Source: an uncultured Ruminococcus sp. (GTDB lineage Bacteria; Bacillota; Clostridia; Oscillospirales; Ruminococcaceae). Taken from it: DNA of 63,728 nucleotides. Numbering within the stretch: position 1 is the stretch's first letter; the number at the start of each line of letters is the position of its first letter. Under the pieces are notes generated by a model. That model made no database searches and was not told the origin of the DNA. It saw only the letters and a program-made list of their open reading frames with translations. Positions 8,314 to 17,289 of this stretch are shown here, in pieces. The stretch covers positions 1 to 63,728 of the forward strand of contig CANQWA010000012.1 in NCBI GenBank assembly GCA_947627445.1, in the 5' to 3' direction. Position numbers and translations under genes: made by a program.

Positions 8314-10458
8314 TTAACGATTCACAATGGCAACCGCCTGATAACCCAGAGCCGCATACCGTGCTTCCACGATCGACCGCTCATAGGCAACCAGTCCATT
8401 GTCCTTATAGGGATCATTCATATAATAATACGCATCATCATATCCTACCAGTACAAGACAATGCTCATGACTGATCCAGGTGAACAGCCCACCGGTTTCC
8501 GGCACGATCCACTGTGTGCCGTATGCTGGTTCCATCATGTTAATGGTCGCCCAAACAGCCACCGGCGTACCCTGATCAATATAATCCGTCAACAGCTTAG
8601 AAATTGCTGTTCCCGTAAGATTCTTCGCCTGATGCTGTGTACCCAGCAGACGATTCAATCCCCGGGTGATCACCGGTGCATAACAGCCGTATCCATGGGA
8701 GGAACGCGGGTCACCAATAAAAGCACTGCTGGGATCCGGTCCGTACAAATGACCATTGTCATAATATAGTGAGCCAATGTCCAGCGCATTGTCAATAAAT
8801 GCACCGATGGACACATGATATCCTGCCGCCTGTAACAGCATGGTAGCACTGGCACTTTCACAGCCGGTGGGGAATCCCTTCTGACTGAGATAAGGTGTAT
8901 TCAGCAGAACCCGTGTTACAACACCTGCGGAATTGGTGGTCACACCGTTCCATGTGCCATTCCGCAGCAGAATGCCTGTGGCAGGATCAAAATAATACTT
9001 TATATCATTTACTGCGGTGACACCAGCGGCACAGCTTCCGTTGCTGCCAAAATAGTAAGTATATCCGCCGATCTCCTGCCAGCCGGTCACCATCACACCG
9101 TCTGTACCGAAATAGTAACGCCTGCCGCTGGAATCCGTCTGCCAGCCGACCACCATCGTGCCGTCTTCCCGGAAGCAATAACGCTTGCCGCCAATGGTCT
9201 GCCAGCCGGTCACCATCACACCGTCTCTGCCAAAATAATAGGTATTGCCGCTTTTTTCAAAGAAACCGGTCTTTGCCTTGCCGTCCTCCTGGAAATAGTA
9301 GGTATTCCCATCTAAAGTAATCCAGCCCCGATGTATCACACCAGTATCACTGTCCAGATAATACAGGCTGCTGCCGATTTTCAGGAGCCCGAACTGCTGT
9401 CTGCCCTCAGTGTCAAAATAATACGTATCGCCGTCGATCTCCCAAAAACCAGATGCCATTACACCGTCCTGTCCGAAATAATAAATCGATTTTGCGATGG
9501 TCTGCCAACCGGTGAACATTTCTCCCTGACTGCCGAAATAATAGGCTTCTTTTTTCTGTTTCAGCCATCCGGTGTGATAACTGCCGTTCTCGTAATAGTA
9601 ACGGGTCATACCGTCAGGCAATTGACAAAAGCCCTCAGTCACTGCACCAGTCTCCTGAGAGAAGGGGTAGTACTCCCCATCCACCTGCTGTAAGCCGGTA
9701 AATTTACCGTTTTCCGCCGTGGCGTAATAATACTGATCGTTCCAGATAATCCAGCCCTTCTGAACCTTGCCGGTTCGGGGATCATAATACCGGCGGATGC
9801 CGTCTACGGTTTGCCAGCCGGTATGCAGCTCTCCGCTGTCGTAGAACCAATATGGTACATCGTCGATCAGATAAACACCGCCTCTGAGGACATTCCCAGA
9901 ATCCTCTGCGTAATAGAGCATTCCCTTCTGTTCCGTGCGGAAAAATCCCGTCTGAAGTGTACCATTCTCATCAAAATAGCAGTGTATGGTCTTTTCTTCA
10001 GAAGAAACATCTGCCCAGCCGGTGAGCTTTCCCTTTTCCCGGGAAATGTAATAGCGCTCCCCTTGAAACTCCAACCATCCCAACAGCAATGCACCGGTGT
10101 CCGGGTCGTAGTAATACCGGTTTCCCTCTACAGTCTGCCAGCCAGTGCGGAGCGTGCCATCCGCGGAAAAATAATAGGGCAATCCGTCGATCTCCACAAT
10201 TCCTGTGACTTTCTTTCCTGCTGCATCTATGTAATACAGTGTGCCTTCCTGCCGGGTATGCCAGCCACTGGTCTCTGTCGTACCGGTTGCCACAGGAACA
10301 TCCGTTGCCACGGGAACACCGGTTGCCACGGGGACATCCGTTGCCACAGCCACGCCTGCTATTTCCTGGGCAGAGCTTTGTTCTGTTTCCCAGACAAAGC
10401 CGGCAGAAAAGGTGAGAACTGCTGCTGCCATAAGACAAATGCTTGATTTTTTCTGCAT
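8314..10458 (-). CDS. secreted cell-wall-binding-repeat protein with C39-like cysteine peptidase domain
   Basis: About 714 residues. I start at ATG 10458 (AGAGGAAAG 4-6 bases upstream), not the longer frame. Signal peptide (about 1-31), then a low-complexity linker with four VPVAT-type repeats, then some twenty aromatic GW/YYF cell-wall-binding repeats (about 60-525). The C-terminal papain-like C39_2 domain (about 540-714) has Cys in PTGCESAS, His in SHEHCLVLVGYDD and a later NDP. The repeats resemble choline-binding modules that hold proteins on the wall; the C-terminal fold cleaves peptides. A protein of the same design is encoded at 42.3-43.8 kb. Substrate unknown. Confidence 0.85.
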   Translation of the reverse strand: MQKKSSICLMAAAVLTFSAGFVWETEQSSAQEIAGVAVATDVPVATGVPVATDVPVATGTTETSGWHTRQEGTLYYIDAAGKKVTGIVEIDGLPYYFSADGTLRTGWQTVEGNRYYYDPDTGALLLGWLEFQGERYYISREKGKLTGWADVSSEEKTIHCYFDENGTLQTGFFRTEQKGMLYYAEDSGNVLRGGVYLIDDVPYWFYDSGELHTGWQTVDGIRRYYDPRTGKVQKGWIIWNDQYYYATAENGKFTGLQQVDGEYYPFSQETGAVTEGFCQLPDGMTRYYYENGSYHTGWLKQKKEAYYFGSQGEMFTGWQTIAKSIYYFGQDGVMASGFWEIDGDTYYFDTEGRQQFGLLKIGSSLYYLDSDTGVIHRGWITLDGNTYYFQEDGKAKTGFFEKSGNTYYFGRDGVMVTGWQTIGGKRYCFREDGTMVVGWQTDSSGRRYYFGTDGVMVTGWQEIGGYTYYFGSNGSCAAGVTAVNDIKYYFDPATGILLRNGTWNGVTTNSAGVVTRVLLNTPYLSQKGFPTGCESASATMLLQAAGYHVSIGAFIDNALDIGSLYYDNGHLYGPDPSSAFIGDPRSSHGYGCYAPVITRGLNRLLGTQHQAKNLTGTAISKLLTDYIDQGTPVAVWATINMMEPAYGTQWIVPETGGLFTWISHEHCLVLVGYDDAYYYMNDPYKDNGLVAYERSIVEARYAALGYQAVAIVNR

Positions 10459-10602
10459 AATCTTTCCTCTCATTTTCTCAAAACTTGTTTTCATATTTCT
10501 CATTGATGCAGGTTAAAGCCCACACTTAATTATTATAATGCAAAGCATGTCGGATGTCAACGCTTTCTGTCAATATTTATGCAATTTCCATATCTTTTTC
10601 TA

Positions 10603-10631
10603 TTGACAAACAGATAGATTTCTGGTACACT
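10603..10631 (+). promoter_or_regulatory. promoter of the HD-domain gene
   Basis: TTGACA (10603-10608), 17 bp, TACACT (10626-10631), about 65 bp upstream of the chosen TTG start. Confidence 0.65.
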
Positions 10632-10694
10632 TAAAGCAAACCCGCACCATCTTTGTGCAGATTTGCTTTAACAGATCGGAAAGGAGCATGTCGT

Positions 10695-11189
10695 TTGCTG
10701 CATGCAATTGCATCCAGAAAAAACCTCGCTGCCAATGACTATTACATGCCCGTGGCAGACATTCTGGAACACAGTCGGTTTCAGCATCTGAAGGACTACC
10801 GTCATCACATCCGCACCACCCGGTTTCAACACAGCGTCAATGTGTCTTACTACAGCTATCGGGTTTGCAAACGGTTTCGGTGGGATGCCGTTTCTGCTGC
10901 CCGTGCCGGATTGCTCCACGACTTTTATTTCTATGAAACACACGGCAGCAGCCATAGTTCAGAGACAAAGCAGACAGCGCATCTGTCCAGTCACCCTGTA
11001 CTGGCGCTGTCCAATGCAAAAAAAAGCTTTTCTCTCACGGAAAAAGAATCGGACTGTATTGTCCACCACATGTGGCCCTTTGTCCGACAAAAACCCCATA
11101 GCAAAGAAGGCATAGTGATTGCCATTGTGGACAAATGCGTTGCCGTGCTGGAATTCTGTGCCCTTCATCAAAAGAACAAGAATCACTGA
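10695..11189 (+). CDS. HD-domain hydrolase
   Basis: About 164 residues with an HD metal-dependent phosphohydrolase core: FQHSVNVS supplies the first His, GLLHDF the His-Asp pair, and later VHHMW and VDKCVA fit the remaining positions. The likely start is TTG at 10695, because GGAAAGGAG ends 8-9 bases before it; an ATG at 10653 has no ribosome-binding site. Similar small HD proteins act on nucleotides or nucleic-acid phosphates, and the substrate here is unknown. It is monocistronic. Confidence 0.75.
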   Translation: MLHAIASRKNLAANDYYMPVADILEHSRFQHLKDYRHHIRTTRFQHSVNVSYYSYRVCKRFRWDAVSAARAGLLHDFYFYETHGSSHSSETKQTAHLSSHPVLALSNAKKSFSLTEKESDCIVHHMWPFVRQKPHSKEGIVIAIVDKCVAVLEFCALHQKNKNH

Positions 11190-11217
11190 AACTCTGTCTA
11201 TACCAGAAATACAGACG

Positions 11218-11330
11218 GATTTTTGTGCATCATTTTGGTTAGGACAAAGAAAAAGCCGCAGGCAGCCTTTGTGTCCGGCAAAGCTTCTTGATGCAGGATT
11301 TGCCAAAATTTGCCTAAAAACGATGGCATG
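11218..11330 (+). repeat. palindromic intergenic element, copy 2
   Basis: Begins GGATTTTTGTGCATCATTTT and ends around AACGATGGCATG. The centre has CGCAGGCAGCC...TCCGGCAAAG, flanked by AAGAAA...TTCTT. CATTTTGG on the left pairs with CCAAAATTTG on the right. It shares start, centre and end motifs with the copy at 23.85 kb. It lies just downstream of the HD gene; the 398-base gap also holds a terminator and the perR promoter. Confidence 0.65.
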
Positions 11331-11353
11331 TCTTGTGATGACAGATTCTGAAC

Positions 11354-11381
11354 GCACTCTCCCAGAGAGTGCATTTTTTTT
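11354..11381 (+). terminator. terminator downstream of the HD gene and element copy 2
   Basis: GCACTCT (11354-11360) and AGAGTGC (11366-11372) followed by a run of eight T. Confidence 0.85.
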
Positions 11382-11489
11382 GGATTTCTGGATATCATAC
11401 CCATATAGGCAAACCCGCACAAAGAGCGCCTATGAGCTTTACACGTCAACTGCTTGCCTATTTTCCGTCAATGATTTTGCACAAAGTAC

Positions 11490-11518
11490 TTGACAAATGC
11501 TATTAAAAAGACTATAAT
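11490..11518 (+). promoter_or_regulatory. promoter and probable metal-dependent operator of the PerR-like gene
   Basis: TTGACA (11490-11495), 17 bp, TATAAT (11513-11518). The AT-rich stretch just after it (AACAATTAAGAATCAATATC, from 11519) has the look of a Fur/PerR box, suggesting self-repression. The operator part is inference. Confidence 0.7.
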
Positions 11519-11587
11519 AACAATTAAGAATCAATATCATTAGTGTATGAAAAAATACACATTCCCCAAAATACAAAGGATGGCATT

Positions 11588-11977
11588 ATGAAAAACCGCA
11601 ACACGCTACAGCGCCGGCTGGTACTGGAAACCGTTCAGCGTATGCACAATCACCCCACCGCCGATGAGATCTACCGTGAAATTGCCGCTGAAAACACATT
11701 GATCAGCAAGGCGACCGTATATCGAAATCTGAAGATCCTGTCGCAGCAGGGAGAAATACAGCATATTCCCATTCCTGATGGTGCGGACTGCTTTGATTTT
11801 AATACAATACCTCACTATCATCTGGAATGCCGGCACTGTTTACGGGTTTTTGACGTCAGCATGCCCTATCAGACAAAGCTTTACGATCAAATCGAAGGCT
11901 GTGAGGATTTTCTCATCGAATCTCATGATATTCTGTTCCGAGGGCTTTGTCCCGAATGCCGGGCAGAAACCGGATAA
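11588..11977 (+). CDS. Fur-family repressor, PerR-like
   Basis: About 129 residues. Start at ATG 11588, with AAAGGATGG just upstream, rather than the in-frame ATG at 11543. An N-terminal winged helix (ATVYRNLKIL recognition helix, about 50-60) is followed by a dimerisation domain with the HYHLECRHC histidines/first CxxC and a second CPEC at the C-terminus, the structural zinc site of PerR/Fur proteins. Rubrerythrin follows on the same strand, which supports a peroxide-sensing role (PerR) over iron uptake control. Subtype is inferred from context. Confidence 0.88.
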   Translation: MKNRNTLQRRLVLETVQRMHNHPTADEIYREIAAENTLISKATVYRNLKILSQQGEIQHIPIPDGADCFDFNTIPHYHLECRHCLRVFDVSMPYQTKLYDQIEGCEDFLIESHDILFRGLCPECRAETG

Positions 11978-12142
11978 ACTCTGTTGACAGAGCCTGCTTT
12001 GCAGAATTTGTATCAGAACCTTTCCGCATGAAATCTGCACACAGCTTCTATGTGGACAGATTTTAAAAACCTGTCTTTACAAAAATCCGCACACATTTTT
12101 GATGAAGAAAGGTACTAAATTTAAAATAAGGAGAATGAAACC

Positions 12143-12682
12143 ATGACTGAATTAAAAGGAACTCAGACCGAAAAGAACCTGCTGGCTGCATTTGCCGGAG
12201 AATCCCAGGCATACACCAAGTATACCTACTATGCATCCAAGGCAAAGAAGGACGGCTATGTGCAGATCAGCAAGCTGTTTGAAGAAACTGCCAACAATGA
12301 AAAAGAACACGCCAAAATCTGGTTCAAGCTGCTCCACAACGGTATGCCTGAGACTACCGAAAATCTCAAGGACGCTGCTGCCGGTGAAAACTATGAATGG
12401 ACGGACATGTACGCTGAATTTGCCTGCCAGGCAAAGGAAGAAGGCTTCGATCAGATCGCAACGCTGTTTGAAGAAGTCGGCAAGATTGAGCGTGCCCATG
12501 AAGAGCGTTACCGCAAACTGCTGTCCAACATTGAAAACGACTGCGTATTCTCCAAGGACGGCGATACCATCTGGGAGTGCGCAAACTGCGGTCATATCGT
12601 GATTGGCAAGAAAGCACCGGAGGTCTGTCCGGTATGCAATCATCCTCAGGCATATTTTGCGGTCAAGGCTGAGAATTACTAA
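12143..12682 (+). CDS. rubrerythrin
   Basis: A 179-residue non-haem di-iron peroxidase that reduces hydrogen peroxide in anaerobes. The ferritin-like four-helix domain (about 1-140) carries the paired glutamates ([23 protein letters not shown]). The C-terminal rubredoxin domain has two CxxC pairs (CANC, CPVC) that bind one iron for electron delivery. ATAAGGAG precedes the ATG. It follows the PerR-like gene and is a classic PerR target, though I see no convincing operator in the 165-base gap. Confidence 0.96.
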   Translation: MTELKGTQTEKNLLAAFAGESQAYTKYTYYASKAKKDGYVQISKLFEETANNEKEHAKIWFKLLHNGMPETTENLKDAAAGENYEWTDMYAEFACQAKEEGFDQIATLFEEVGKIERAHEERYRKLLSNIENDCVFSKDGDTIWECANCGHIVIGKKAPEVCPVCNHPQAYFAVKAENY

Positions 12683-12706
12683 GAACTGCCATTGATCAGA
12701 CAAACA

Positions 12707-12743
12707 GAATCCTCCGGGAACGTATGGCTTTTCCGGAGGATTC
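12707..12743 (+). other. stem-loop between rubrerythrin and the ClC gene
   Basis: Exact 11-bp arms GAATCCTCCGG (12707-12717) and CCGGAGGATTC (12733-12743). No T-run follows on either strand, so it is not a standard terminator. It could protect the rubrerythrin mRNA end or act on the ClC leader, whose AAGGAG lies 7 bases later. Confidence 0.6.
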
Positions 12744-12765
12744 ATCTTGTAAGGAGTTGACCCCA

Positions 12766-14058
12766 TTGCATAAGCATTCTCTCCGGTTTGTCCGCTGGAA
12801 GGCAAAGCTGCTGCATAGTGTGATACATATTCTGTCCCATCTGCGTCTGCTGCTGCGGTGGTTATTTGTTTCTGTGATCACAGGCGGGATTGTCGGGCTG
12901 ATAGGTGTCGCCTTTGTCTATGGCATCCAGTGGGCAACGGCAGTCAGAACAGCACATGCCTGGATTCCGCTGACACTGCCCTTGGGCGGTCTGCTGATCG
13001 TCTGGCTGTACCACATCACCCATGACCAGAAGGACAGAGGCACCAATATGGTGCTGGCTTCCATTCGTTCTGAGGCAGAGCTTCCGGTACAGATGGCACC
13101 TCTGATCTTTGTCAGCACCATCATCACCCATCTTAGCGGTGGAAGCGCCGGACGAGAGGGCGCTGCACTGCAGTTAGGGGGCAGCATCGGCAATCAACTT
13201 GGCAGGCTGTTCCGAGTCACCGAACGTGACAAACGAGTTCTTATTCTCTGTGGCATGGCAGCTGCTTTTTCCGCCATTTTTCGGACGCCCATTGCCGCAG
13301 CCATTTTCGCTATGGAAGTGGTTTGCGTGGGCGAAATGCACTATGCGGCTTTTATTCCCTGTACAGTCGCTTCTCTCTCTGCGTCATGGACGGCAGAAAA
13401 GCTGGGACTGCCTTTGACAACATACACTGTCACCAATATCCCATCCTTTCAGCTGCTGACCGGAGGGAAAATTCTTCTGTTAGGAATCTGCTGCGCAGCA
13501 GTCAGTGTACTTTTCTGCATTCTGCTGCATCAAAGCGAAAAACTGCTGAGCCGGTTTTTGCCCAACCCATATCTGCGCATTTCAGCGGCAAGCGGTATCC
13601 TGTTGCTGCTGATTCTGCTGGTGGGAAACCAGGATTATCTGGGCATCGGCACACCGGTAATCCACGCCGCTATCGGCGGACAGACGGTTTGGTATGCATT
13701 TTTTGCCAAAATGATCTTTACCGCAGTGACGCTGGGCGGCGGCTTTAAGGGCGGTGAGATCGTCCCATCATTTTTTATTGGCGCAACCTTTGGCTGTCTC
13801 TTTGGACAAATCGCAGAACTTTCTCCTTCGTTCTGTGCAGCCGTGGGCATGACTGCGCTGTTCTGCGGCGTAACAAATTGTCCTCTGACTTCTCTGGTGC
13901 TTTCTGTAGAACTGTTTGGTACTGAGGGGCTTCCCTATTTTCTGCTGGCAATCGCCGTCAGCTATCTGCTGTCCGGGTATTACGGATTATATGGCGAGCA
14001 AAGATTTTTGTCCTCGAAATATACAGATGGGCATATTTCTCATAAGACAAGAAAATAA
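12766..14058 (+). CDS. ClC-family anion transporter, possibly CLC-F fluoride/proton antiporter
   Basis: About 430 residues from a TTG start; TAAGGAG ends 9 bases upstream, and the ATG at 12724 would place the hairpin inside the gene. Around ten membrane segments. The family loops are GGSAGREGAALQLGG (about residue 125) and GGGFKGGEIVPSFFIG (about 325). From memory, the GGGFKGGE-PSFFIGAT pattern is closer to the CLC-F fluoride exporters than to chloride exchangers such as EcClC, but residues after GREG differ from the CLC-F type I know. No fluoride riboswitch is visible upstream. Confidence 0.85.
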   Translation: MHKHSLRFVRWKAKLLHSVIHILSHLRLLLRWLFVSVITGGIVGLIGVAFVYGIQWATAVRTAHAWIPLTLPLGGLLIVWLYHITHDQKDRGTNMVLASIRSEAELPVQMAPLIFVSTIITHLSGGSAGREGAALQLGGSIGNQLGRLFRVTERDKRVLILCGMAAAFSAIFRTPIAAAIFAMEVVCVGEMHYAAFIPCTVASLSASWTAEKLGLPLTTYTVTNIPSFQLLTGGKILLLGICCAAVSVLFCILLHQSEKLLSRFLPNPYLRISAASGILLLLILLVGNQDYLGIGTPVIHAAIGGQTVWYAFFAKMIFTAVTLGGGFKGGEIVPSFFIGATFGCLFGQIAELSPSFCAAVGMTALFCGVTNCPLTSLVLSVELFGTEGLPYFLLAIAVSYLLSGYYGLYGEQRFLSSKYTDGHISHKTRK

Positions 14059-14092
14059 CCGTGCAGATCGGCTTTCGACTGCACGGTTTTTG
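14058..14092 (+). terminator. terminator of the ClC gene
   Basis: ACCGTGCAG (14058-14066) and CTGCACGGT (14079-14087) followed by TTTTTG. Confidence 0.85.
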
Positions 14093-14185
14093 TTGGATAT
14101 CAGAACCTGTTCCACATCTTCCAACTGTCGTCTTTCCGGCAAATTTTCAAATACGGAACCAGTTTTAAAATCACACACTCTGCCG

Positions 14186-15631
14186 TCACTTTTTCCATGC
14201 CGCCGGTGAAAACAACAGCAATATGGGAAACAGCTCTAATCTTCCGGCAAGCATATCCAGAATCAGCACACCCTTGGCAAACACAGAGAAAAAGCCAAAG
14301 TTCCCAGCAGGTCCTACCATCTCCAAGCCAGGTCCGATATTGTTGATTGTCGCTGCTACGGCCGTAAAAGTCGTGGTAGTATCGTAATTGTCAAAGGAAA
14401 CCGCAATGACAGACGCCACAAAAAACAGCAGATAGACCGCCATATAGGTATTAACGGCTCTTACCACTTCATGAGGGATCAAATGCCCATTCAGCTTCAC
14501 CTTTTGTATCTGCTTAGGGTGGATCTGTATGTGAATCTCTTTGATCATGGTTTTCACCAGAATGATCAAACGGGAAACCTTGATACCGCCTCCGGTGCTT
14601 CCTGCACATGCGCCAATGAACATCAGCACCACCAAGATTGTCTGGGACAAAATGGGAAATTGTCCGAAATCCAACGTGGAAAATCCTGTCGTGGTGATGA
14701 TCGAACTGACAGTAAAAAATGCATGACGAACGGCATCTCCGGCAGAATCCGTCATAGCGATAATATTCATGGCAATGGTACTGACAGAAATCAGAATAAT
14801 GCCAAAATAAATCCAGACCTCAGTGATTTGAAACGCCTCACGGAAACGGCGGCTCAGGAGCAGAAAATAAAAGCTGAAATTTACGCCGAATAGCATGGCA
14901 AACACGGCAATGATAATTTGCAGTACAGGTGAATAGCTGCCTATGCTGTCATTGCGGATACCAAAACCTCCTGTTCCTGCCGTGCTGAATGCCGTACACA
15001 GTGCATCAAAGAAGGACATTTTCGCTATCAGTAGGCAGACGAATTCCAACAGGGTCATCGCCATGTACATGGCATAAAGCAGCACCGCTGTTTTCCGCAC
15101 ACGCGGAACAAGCTTACTCACAGACGGTCCTGTGCTTTCCGCACGCATCAGATTCATATTCCCTGCACCGGAAAGAGGCAGAAACGCCATGATAAATACC
15201 AGAACACCCATGCCCCCTACCCAATGAGAAAAGGCACGCCACATCAGACAGCTTTTGGGCAGAGCTTCTACATCGGAGAGAATAGTGGCACCTGTGGTGG
15301 TAAAGCCGGAAACCGACTCAAAAAGTGCATCCATAAAATGGGGAATTGTTCCCGAAAAAACAAAAGGCAGCGCACCAAAAACGCTGAGTACGATCCAACT
15401 CAGGGAAACAATGATAAAGCCCTCACGGGCATAAAGTGCTTTTTTTTTCGGTTTGAAACGTGTGATCAGAACACCAAGGAAGAGACATATACCGGCAGTC
15501 AGGAGAAATGACCATCCAGCGGATTCGTGATAAATCAGAGCAGTTAACACCGGAAGCAGCAGAAACAGTGCCTCAAAGCTCAGCACCCAGCCAAGAATAA
15601 AAACGACCATTGCAATGTTCATGCCCATCAC
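14186..15631 (-). CDS. trkH: potassium uptake membrane subunit TrkH/KtrB
   Basis: A 481-residue integral membrane protein of the SKT superfamily that forms the K+ pathway. The four pore repeats are visible, with selectivity glycines in GFTTTGAT, GTGGFG, TTTGFS and a last NNIGPG. It partners TrkA, which regulates it by nucleotide binding. The start overlaps the trkA stop by 4 bases (ATGA), so the pair is translationally coupled, with trkA first. Confidence 0.94.
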   Translation of the reverse strand: MMGMNIAMVVFILGWVLSFEALFLLLPVLTALIYHESAGWSFLLTAGICLFLGVLITRFKPKKKALYAREGFIIVSLSWIVLSVFGALPFVFSGTIPHFMDALFESVSGFTTTGATILSDVEALPKSCLMWRAFSHWVGGMGVLVFIMAFLPLSGAGNMNLMRAESTGPSVSKLVPRVRKTAVLLYAMYMAMTLLEFVCLLIAKMSFFDALCTAFSTAGTGGFGIRNDSIGSYSPVLQIIIAVFAMLFGVNFSFYFLLLSRRFREAFQITEVWIYFGIILISVSTIAMNIIAMTDSAGDAVRHAFFTVSSIITTTGFSTLDFGQFPILSQTILVVLMFIGACAGSTGGGIKVSRLIILVKTMIKEIHIQIHPKQIQKVKLNGHLIPHEVVRAVNTYMAVYLLFFVASVIAVSFDNYDTTTTFTAVAATINNIGPGLEMVGPAGNFGFFSVFAKGVLILDMLAGRLELFPILLLFSPAAWKK

Positions 15632-16989
15632 CCCTGTTTCAGAATATCACAGATATCATGCAATCCCAGGCGGCGTGACACGACGACAACAGAATCACCG
15701 ATCTCTATGGTATCCTGCCCTCTCGGGATCAGCATTTTTCCCCGGCGGAGAATGCCGGCGATTAGGACATTTTCCTTGAATTCCAGTTCCTGAAGAGGCA
15801 CGCCCACAATGGCAGACTGTTCCTTAATGAGAAACTCTGCGGCTTCTACCTTGCCCTTAATGAGGCTATATAGTGTTTCCACATTGCTGCCCATGGATTT
15901 TTTCATGGCACGGACAAATCGTATGATATATTCGGCGGTCAACTGCTTGGGATTGACGATGGAATCCAGATTCAACTGCCGGATGATCTCATCAAATTCG
16001 ATCCGGTTGATCTTTGTCACCAGCTTGCCGGACATCTTGCTCCGGGCAAACAGGGAGAGCAGAATATTCTCCTCGTCCAAATTGGTCAGTGCTACAAATG
16101 CACCGGTTTTTTCCAGCCCCTCTTCCAGCATCGTCTCCTTATCCGCAGCATCGCCGTGGATGATGGACACCTTTGGCAAAAGCTGGCTCAGTTCCTCGCA
16201 GCGTTGGCGGTTTTTTTCGATGAGTTTGACAGAAATGCCGGATTTTGTCAGGATATTACTGAGATAAAAGGCAATCTGACCGCCGCCCACCAGAATGGCA
16301 TCTCTGGTGCGGTTGGTAAACAGTTTCAGTTTTTTGAAAAAGACGGCTGCATTTGCCGGGGTGGCAATAATGGAGATCAGGTCGCCGGCTTGAAAGCATA
16401 CATCACCATTGGGAATAAATACTTCCTCTCCTCGTTCGATCATGCAGACCAGTACATCGCAGTGAAGCTTAGTGGAAATCTCCTTGACGCTGTAGTTGTA
16501 CAAAATGCAGCTTTCTGGCAGACGGAACTTCAGAAGCTCCATTTTCCCCTTGGAAAAGGTATCGATCTTAATAGCAGAGGGAAACCGCAGCACCCGTGCG
16601 ATCTCTGCTGCAGCAGCATATTCCGGATTGATCACCATGGCGAGTCCCAATTCCTCCTGCAAATAGGGAGCTTCCTTACTGTATTCCGGATTCCGGACAC
16701 GGGCAATGGTCTGGCAGTTACCGGCTTTTTTGGCAACCAAACAGCACAGCAAGTTCAGCTCATCCTGAGCAGTGACAGCAATCATCAGATCAGATGATCG
16801 GATGCCGGCTTCCAGCTGAGTCATATAAGTCGCACCGTTTCCCACAATGCCCATAACATCATACTTGCGGCTCACATCCCGAATTTTGTCCTCGCTGATG
16901 TCCACCGCTGTGATATTGTTTCCCTCATCGCTAAGCTGCTGTATCAGTGTCTGACCGACCTTTCCGCAGCCGATAATCATGATTTCCAT
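15628..16989 (-). CDS. trkA: potassium uptake regulatory subunit TrkA (two RCK modules)
   Basis: 453 residues from ATG 16989 (AAAGGTG 7 bases upstream); the open frame runs further but without a ribosome-binding site. It has tandem RCK-N/RCK-C modules. The first Rossmann fold is IIGCGKVGQ with the adenosine-binding aspartate at AVDIS; the second starts ILVGGGQIAF (about residue 230). This double-module form is the TrkA type rather than the single-module KtrA type. It binds NAD(H) or ATP/ADP and gates TrkH. Confidence 0.94.
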   Translation of the reverse strand: MEIMIIGCGKVGQTLIQQLSDEGNNITAVDISEDKIRDVSRKYDVMGIVGNGATYMTQLEAGIRSSDLMIAVTAQDELNLLCCLVAKKAGNCQTIARVRNPEYSKEAPYLQEELGLAMVINPEYAAAAEIARVLRFPSAIKIDTFSKGKMELLKFRLPESCILYNYSVKEISTKLHCDVLVCMIERGEEVFIPNGDVCFQAGDLISIIATPANAAVFFKKLKLFTNRTRDAILVGGGQIAFYLSNILTKSGISVKLIEKNRQRCEELSQLLPKVSIIHGDAADKETMLEEGLEKTGAFVALTNLDEENILLSLFARSKMSGKLVTKINRIEFDEIIRQLNLDSIVNPKQLTAEYIIRFVRAMKKSMGSNVETLYSLIKGKVEAAEFLIKEQSAIVGVPLQELEFKENVLIAGILRRGKMLIPRGQDTIEIGDSVVVVSRRLGLHDICDILKQG

Positions 16990-17018
16990 ACGCAAGCACC
17001 TTTGTATTTCATGATGAC

Positions 17019-17056
17019 AGAACTTGTCCACATCAGAATTTGTGTACACAGGTTCT
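17019..17056. repeat. AGAAC...GTTCT palindrome upstream of trkA
   Basis: AGAACTTGTCCACA on the left and TGTACACAGGTTCT on the right form an imperfect inverted repeat. A similar sequence occurs at 25863-25899, and AAGAAC...GTTCT starts are found near 6.7, 27.2, 47.2, 54.4 and 59.3 kb. In the 300-base gap between trkA and the xylanase I see only this and the xylanase promoter. Confidence 0.45.
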
Positions 17057-17223
17057 AAATTTGACAGGTATATTATAGCACAATTTTGAGACAAGGTCAA
17101 TATTGTGTTTGGGGATTTACAGCCCGATCAAACCATTTTTCTTTGCCTAATTCCGTATTTGCTGCCAACCAAGCGTTTTTCAACCGCCGTAAGTACCTGC
17201 TTTTGCTGATAGAAAATAGAAAG

Positions 17224-17252
17224 TTGACAAAACTTTGAAAGTAATGTATAAT
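17224..17252 (+). promoter_or_regulatory. promoter of the GH10 xylanase
   Basis: Perfect TTGACA (17224-17229), 17 bp, TATAAT (17247-17252). TAAGGAGG lies before the ATG at 17290. Confidence 0.8.
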
Positions 17253-17289
17253 AAAAGTATTTATTTCTCATTTTTAAGGAGGAACTTCC

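Noticed and set aside
12683-12765. Fluoride riboswitch upstream of the ClC gene
   Set aside because: The short gap contains only an 11-bp stem-loop and the ribosome-binding site; the crcB-motif core is absent.
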